From DASXHZ01 sp036488085 (GTDB taxonomy: Bacteria > Acidobacteriota > Thermoanaerobaculia > Gp7-AA8), in assembly GCA_036488085.1 (NCBI GenBank), contig DASXHZ010000108.1, forward strand, positions 34,966 to 98,965: DNA of 64,000 bases, in the 5' to 3' direction. Below the pieces are notes generated by a model that was not told where the DNA came from, did not search any database, and worked only from the letters and a program-made list of their open reading frames with translations. The position numbers and the translations under genes were made by a program. Positions 60,649 through 64,000 of this stretch are shown one piece after another (within the stretch, counting starts at the first letter, position 1; the number at the start of each line of letters is the position of its first letter).

Positions 60649-61689
60649 TCAGGCGTGACGTCTCGCCCAGAACGGCCGTTCGCGCCACCTTTGCTCGATC
60701 GAGTAGTACTCGCGCTTTCTCGCGAGATACGACTGGAAGTGGGCGGCGACGTCGGCGGCGTAGGCGGGGGCGCCGTCGCCGCCGCTGAGCGAGCTTGCGG
60801 CGACGCGGGCGGCTTCGATCCCCGAGGTGAGGGCGTAGCCGATGCCCATCGACGAGAGCGGGTCGAACGCGATCGCCGCTTCGCCCGCGGCGATCCAGCC
60901 GTCGCCGTATGGCTTGTCGAGGAGCTGCGATTGCGCGGGACAGACGATGGGGCCGTGGACGATTCTGTGTGGCGGCGCTACACAGAGGCGTTCGCGCGTT
61001 GAGCGCGACGTATCGAGCAGGCGGAGAAACTCGGACGTTTCGTGCAGCCGTCCCTCACGAACGACGTCGGCGTCGCTCATGAACGCGACGACGGCGCGAT
61101 CCTCGGGGAGGCGCGCCGAGTACCACCACCCGTCCGGCGCCGCCCCGACGAGCGTCCCTCCGTCGTAGCCGTGCTGGCTCGCGACGATGGCGACGACCCC
61201 GGTGAGGTTGTCATGCGCGATCACGCGTGCGCCGCGGGCGCGGGCGAACGCGGCGTGGCGGCCGCTCGCGTCGATCACGTAACGCGCGTCGACGTTCGCA
61301 GTTTCGTACGTGCAACTCGTCATCACCGTTCCGCCCCGCTCGCGAACGAGTGCCGCGAGCGAGCGGTCGAAGCGGGCCCGGTCGAGGTGGCGCCCCTCGC
61401 CGGCGGCGACGAAGAGGAAGTCGCGCGAGACGGTGTCGTCGCCTCCCCACGACGCGGCGGTGCCGTAGTTCGTCAGGTGGCCGTCGTCGTCGATGATCGA
61501 AGTCGCGTCGAGATAGCGGAGCAGCGGGCGGACGCCGGGCGAGAGTGTCTCGCCGACGCGCCATCCCTCGTAGTCGCCGCGCTCGATCACGACGACCCGC
61601 AGTTTCGAGTAACGCAACAGCGTCAGGGCGGCGGCGCATCCGGCAGGCCCGCCGCCGATGATCGCAACGTCGAAAGTGCCGGCGCTCAA
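60649..61689 (-). CDS. lodB: LodB-like FAD-dependent oxidoreductase
   Basis: A 346-residue flavoprotein. The N-terminal FAD fold is IIGGGPAGCAAALTLLRY, with ERGDYEGWRVGETLSPG next, and the second FAD motif GWIAAGEAAIAFDPLSSMGIG near residue 270. These are features of the tryptophan-halogenase/LodB group. LodB is needed to form the cysteine tryptophylquinone cofactor of LodA, and here the gene starts (TTG 61689) inside the end of the LodA-like gene with a TTGA overlap. It is therefore the likely cofactor-maturation partner. Confidence 0.85.
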   Translation of the reverse strand: MSAGTFDVAIIGGGPAGCAAALTLLRYSKLRVVVIERGDYEGWRVGETLSPGVRPLLRYLDATSIIDDDGHLTNYGTAASWGGDDTVSRDFLFVAAGEGRHLDRARFDRSLAALVRERGGTVMTSCTYETANVDARYVIDASGRHAAFARARGARVIAHDNLTGVVAIVASQHGYDGGTLVGAAPDGWWYSARLPEDRAVVAFMSDADVVREGRLHETSEFLRLLDTSRSTRERLCVAPPHRIVHGPIVCPAQSQLLDKPYGDGWIAAGEAAIAFDPLSSMGIGYALTSGIEAARVAASSLSGGDGAPAYAADVAAHFQSYLARKREYYSIEQRWRERPFWARRHA

Positions 61690-63878
61690 GGTTTCTGATC
61701 GCAGTCAGGGATCCCGTTGCACTCCGCGATCGCCTGCTCCTCGCGCAGGTACCACGTCTGCGAGAAGAAGTTCGACGGCGTGTTGTAGCTCCCCGAGGCC
61801 GACAGTTGGTTGACGGGGCTGCCGACGGCGACCGAGCTGACGACGAACCGTTCGTGGTTGCGCTCCGCCTCCGTGAAGTACGGGTAGAGATTCCCTTCCT
61901 GCGACGTGTTCTCGTTCACCACGAAGCCCATGTACTTCCAGGCGATGACGAGGTTTGCGATGTTGTTCGCGCCGCGCGCGTAGTAGACCGAGAAGCCGGC
62001 GGGAAGGCCGGCCGCCTCCTGATCGTGCCGCGTCATGCCGCCGGTGATGACGTTGACCGGTGCCTGCGGCGGCCACCAGTTGGCGTAATAGGTCGGTGCC
62101 GGCGGGATGCCGCTGAGCGACAGCTCGTTTGTTGTGCCCTTGAACGAGACGTACTCGATCGCGCACTGATAGAAGTCCGACATCCACGGCGACGACATCC
62201 GCTTCGTCAGGTCGCCCGGCTCGCAGCCCTCCTGTACGACGCAGTGCTTCGGTGTCTCGAGGCCGTGATCGCGATACCAGCTACCGGTCTCGTCGCCGTC
62301 GGCCGAGAGGCCGTGCTCGCGGTAGTAGTCCTCGTTCTGGGAATGCTTGATGCGGTACGCCGCCTCGTAGATCAGCGGATTGCGCGTCGTCCACGTCACT
62401 TCGATTCCTGGAGACATCGGATGGCCGACGCAGTTGCCGACACTCGCCGCATCGCGCGGATGCACCGGCAGCGGCGCAAAGTCGCCGCTCGTGAAGAGTC
62501 CCTTTGCCCACTGCCCGAGCAGGAAGTACTGCGTGTTCGTGAGCCCCATGAAGCGGTCGATGTTGTCGCTCGTGACCGAGTTCGAGCCGGAGTTGAGCGG
62601 CATCAGCGGGACGTTGTTGTAGAAGAGGACGTTGTGCGGCGGCGAGACCTCGTTGCCGCTCGAGTCGCGGAAGTAGCGGTAGAACGTCTCGCGGTTCGCG
62701 CGGTTGCCCTCCGAGCTGTCGCGTGGATTGAAGCGCGGCGCGGAGAAGGCGACCATCGACGGCACGTTCGCGACCCAGATGTAGTCGGCGATGCGGTCGA
62801 AGATCGGTTGGATGTCGCGCTCGTAACTCGCGTGGTACGACGGGTTGAACGCGCCGCCGCTGAACATCTCCGGAACGAGGTTCTTGTAGCGCACGCCGAC
62901 GTCGAACATGACGTCGTCGAGCGTGGAGATGTTGCGCAGCTCCGGCGCGTACTTCGGCGAACCGACCAGCGCCCAGGCCGTGAGCACGATCGGTTCGCTG
63001 CGGCCTTTCAGTTTCAGGCGGCAGGTCACCGGACCGTCGGAGATGTCGTCGAACCAGGTGTCCTGTCCCGTGTACGTCACGATCGCCTCGGTGCCGCCGG
63101 CGAATCCGTGGCCGCCGAGGACGACGAGGCGCCCGTTGCGGTCCATCAGGAGATTGCCGAGGGTGTTGATCTCGTACGGCGCACGGGGATTGTCCTTGTC
63201 GATCTTCGGGAAGCCGCCTTTGGTGTAGTCGGGCGGGATGTTGTCGCGCGAGAAAGACACCTTCTCGCCGGGGCGGGAGACCGTGCGCGGGCCCGGATCG
63301 ATGATCCACCGGCTGCGCGGGTCGCGCGTGTCCGGCTTGGAGACGTCCCAGTTGTGGAAGGAATCCTTCTCGTAGTAGTTCGGATAGCCAGGATGGGCGA
63401 GCATCACGTCGCCGATCAGCTCATCGTTCTCGTACCAGACACCTTTCTTGTTTGCGAGGTGGACGGTCCACTCGACGCTCTCGATCATCGGGTCGTCGAG
63501 CGAGATCTCGCGGCCGGGATCGCCCGGATCGGCGGAGTCGCAGGCATAGATCGCGAACTGCGCCCCTTGCCGTTTGATGGCGCCGCGGTCGTCCTTGAAT
63601 TTGCGGACGTAAACCGGCTGGCCGTCGCGCATGACCGGGTTCCCGCCGGAGTCGCACTCGATCGGAAGCCCACCGATCGTCTGTGGCTCTAGGTAGAAGG
63701 CATCCGGGCTGTTGCCCAGCCGCGCCACTCCGACCGCGGGGTGGATCTGGTACTGGACCCGCTCCGGCGGCACCGGCCCCTTCGCCTTCTTCGCACGCCG
63801 GTTCTGGGCGTTGAGACGGGTCGCCGCACTGACGGCCACGGTGGTCACGGCAATGAAATCGCGACGTGAGAATCGCAT
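61686..63878 (-). CDS. lodA: LodA/GoxA-like quinone-cofactor amino-acid oxidase
   Basis: A 730-residue protein of the LodA family, known from L-lysine epsilon-oxidase and glycine oxidase with a cysteine tryptophylquinone cofactor. Family features are IHPAVGVARLGNSPDAF near residue 40, PGIEVTW after Cys483, the LTKRMSSPW segment, and ANWWPPQAPVNV near 600. Cys483 and one of the downstream Trp residues (565, 601 or 602) are candidates for the cofactor; which one pairs cannot be fixed by eye. The N-terminus FSRRDFIAV is Tat-like. GAAGGAG lies seven bases before the ATG. Substrate unknown; it would release hydrogen peroxide. Confidence 0.87.
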   Translation of the reverse strand: MRFSRRDFIAVTTVAVSAATRLNAQNRRAKKAKGPVPPERVQYQIHPAVGVARLGNSPDAFYLEPQTIGGLPIECDSGGNPVMRDGQPVYVRKFKDDRGAIKRQGAQFAIYACDSADPGDPGREISLDDPMIESVEWTVHLANKKGVWYENDELIGDVMLAHPGYPNYYEKDSFHNWDVSKPDTRDPRSRWIIDPGPRTVSRPGEKVSFSRDNIPPDYTKGGFPKIDKDNPRAPYEINTLGNLLMDRNGRLVVLGGHGFAGGTEAIVTYTGQDTWFDDISDGPVTCRLKLKGRSEPIVLTAWALVGSPKYAPELRNISTLDDVMFDVGVRYKNLVPEMFSGGAFNPSYHASYERDIQPIFDRIADYIWVANVPSMVAFSAPRFNPRDSSEGNRANRETFYRYFRDSSGNEVSPPHNVLFYNNVPLMPLNSGSNSVTSDNIDRFMGLTNTQYFLLGQWAKGLFTSGDFAPLPVHPRDAASVGNCVGHPMSPGIEVTWTTRNPLIYEAAYRIKHSQNEDYYREHGLSADGDETGSWYRDHGLETPKHCVVQEGCEPGDLTKRMSSPWMSDFYQCAIEYVSFKGTTNELSLSGIPPAPTYYANWWPPQAPVNVITGGMTRHDQEAAGLPAGFSVYYARGANNIANLVIAWKYMGFVVNENTSQEGNLYPYFTEAERNHERFVVSSVAVGSPVNQLSASGSYNTPSNFFSQTWYLREEQAIAECNGIPDCDQKP

Positions 63879-63964
63879 TCGGACGCTCCTTCACCTTGGG
63901 GGGATTTGTCTAAGGAGGGCCGGGCGGAGGGGGAATCCCTACCCTAAGGGGTTGATTCTGTGTG

Positions 63965-63986
63965 GCGCCGGCAATCCTGCCGGCGC
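63965..63986. repeat. 9-bp stem-loop upstream of the lodA-type gene
   Basis: GCGCCGGCA and its complement with a 4-base loop. No T tract is visible before the window ends. It may be a terminator or repeat belonging to a gene beyond the edge. Confidence 0.6.
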
Positions 63987-64000
63987 GGACCGGACCGCCG

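Noticed and set aside
1..64000. CRISPR arrays or rRNA genes
   Set aside because: No regularly spaced repeat-spacer pattern and no conserved rRNA stretches were seen on either strand.

Overview
The window is high-GC DNA from a diderm bacterium. Outer-membrane barrel endings, lipoboxes, Tat signals and periplasmic chaperones all point to a two-membrane cell. Gene order and family mix (RNase J, AsnRS, an rpmF-plsX-fabD-fabG remnant, LodA/LodB, many ECF-type regulators) would fit an Acidobacteriota-like lineage, but that placement is inference and no 16S gene is present. Coding is dense on both strands. Many genes are coupled by ATGA/TTGA/GTGA overlaps, and several lone genes have a TAnnnT box only 6-11 nt before the start codon with no Shine-Dalgarno, which suggests frequent leaderless mRNAs.

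0-31 kb is mostly housekeeping: a PpiD-like periplasmic isomerase and a thioesterase; RarA and a threonine dehydratase; a secreted repeat protein and a 956-residue exported barrel protein; a YegS-like lipid kinase; asnS-rnj-uppP; hpt; an FAH-family hydrolase and a CCA-type nucleotidyltransferase; an ECF sigma/anti-sigma/DUF4097 operon; a Tat phosphoesterase with a CuA-type cupredoxin; a tiny lysine-rich protein with its own promoter and terminator; three glycosyltransferases; DUF177-rpmF-plsX; fabD-fabG; a PIG-L deacetylase and a GT-C glycosyltransferase.

31.3-48.1 kb, lying between tRNA-Arg and tRNA-Thr, is the most unusual block. A caspase-fold/FG-GAP protein is divergent from a vWA - tubulin-like GTPase - membrane coiled-coil operon. 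Facing it is an operon of a CHAT-domain lipoprotein, two unknown proteins and a second caspase-fold protease. Divergent from that is a sigma/anti-sigma pair. This looks like a regulated, envelope-associated system combining cysteine proteases with a tubulin-superfamily cytoskeletal module.

48.15-56.16 kb is an integrated island flanked by a perfect 47-bp duplication of the 3' part of tRNA-Thr. It has lost any visible integrase. It carries decayed genes at both ends (a two-frameshift orphan family, a PfkB-like stub, an IS4-type transposase remnant, an Xre-type regulator) and an intact centre: Baeyer-Villiger monooxygenase plus esterase, an ICMT-like methyltransferase, a membrane protein and a KAS III-like synthase. 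The last two form a convergent pair in which both upstream regions carry the same 16-bp element.

56.2-60.6 kb is a PAS histidine kinase, a receiver, and a receiver-PAS-GGDEF-EAL protein (c-di-GMP signalling). 60.6-63.9 kb is a lodA-lodB type pair for a quinone-cofactor amino-acid oxidase and its maturation flavoprotein.
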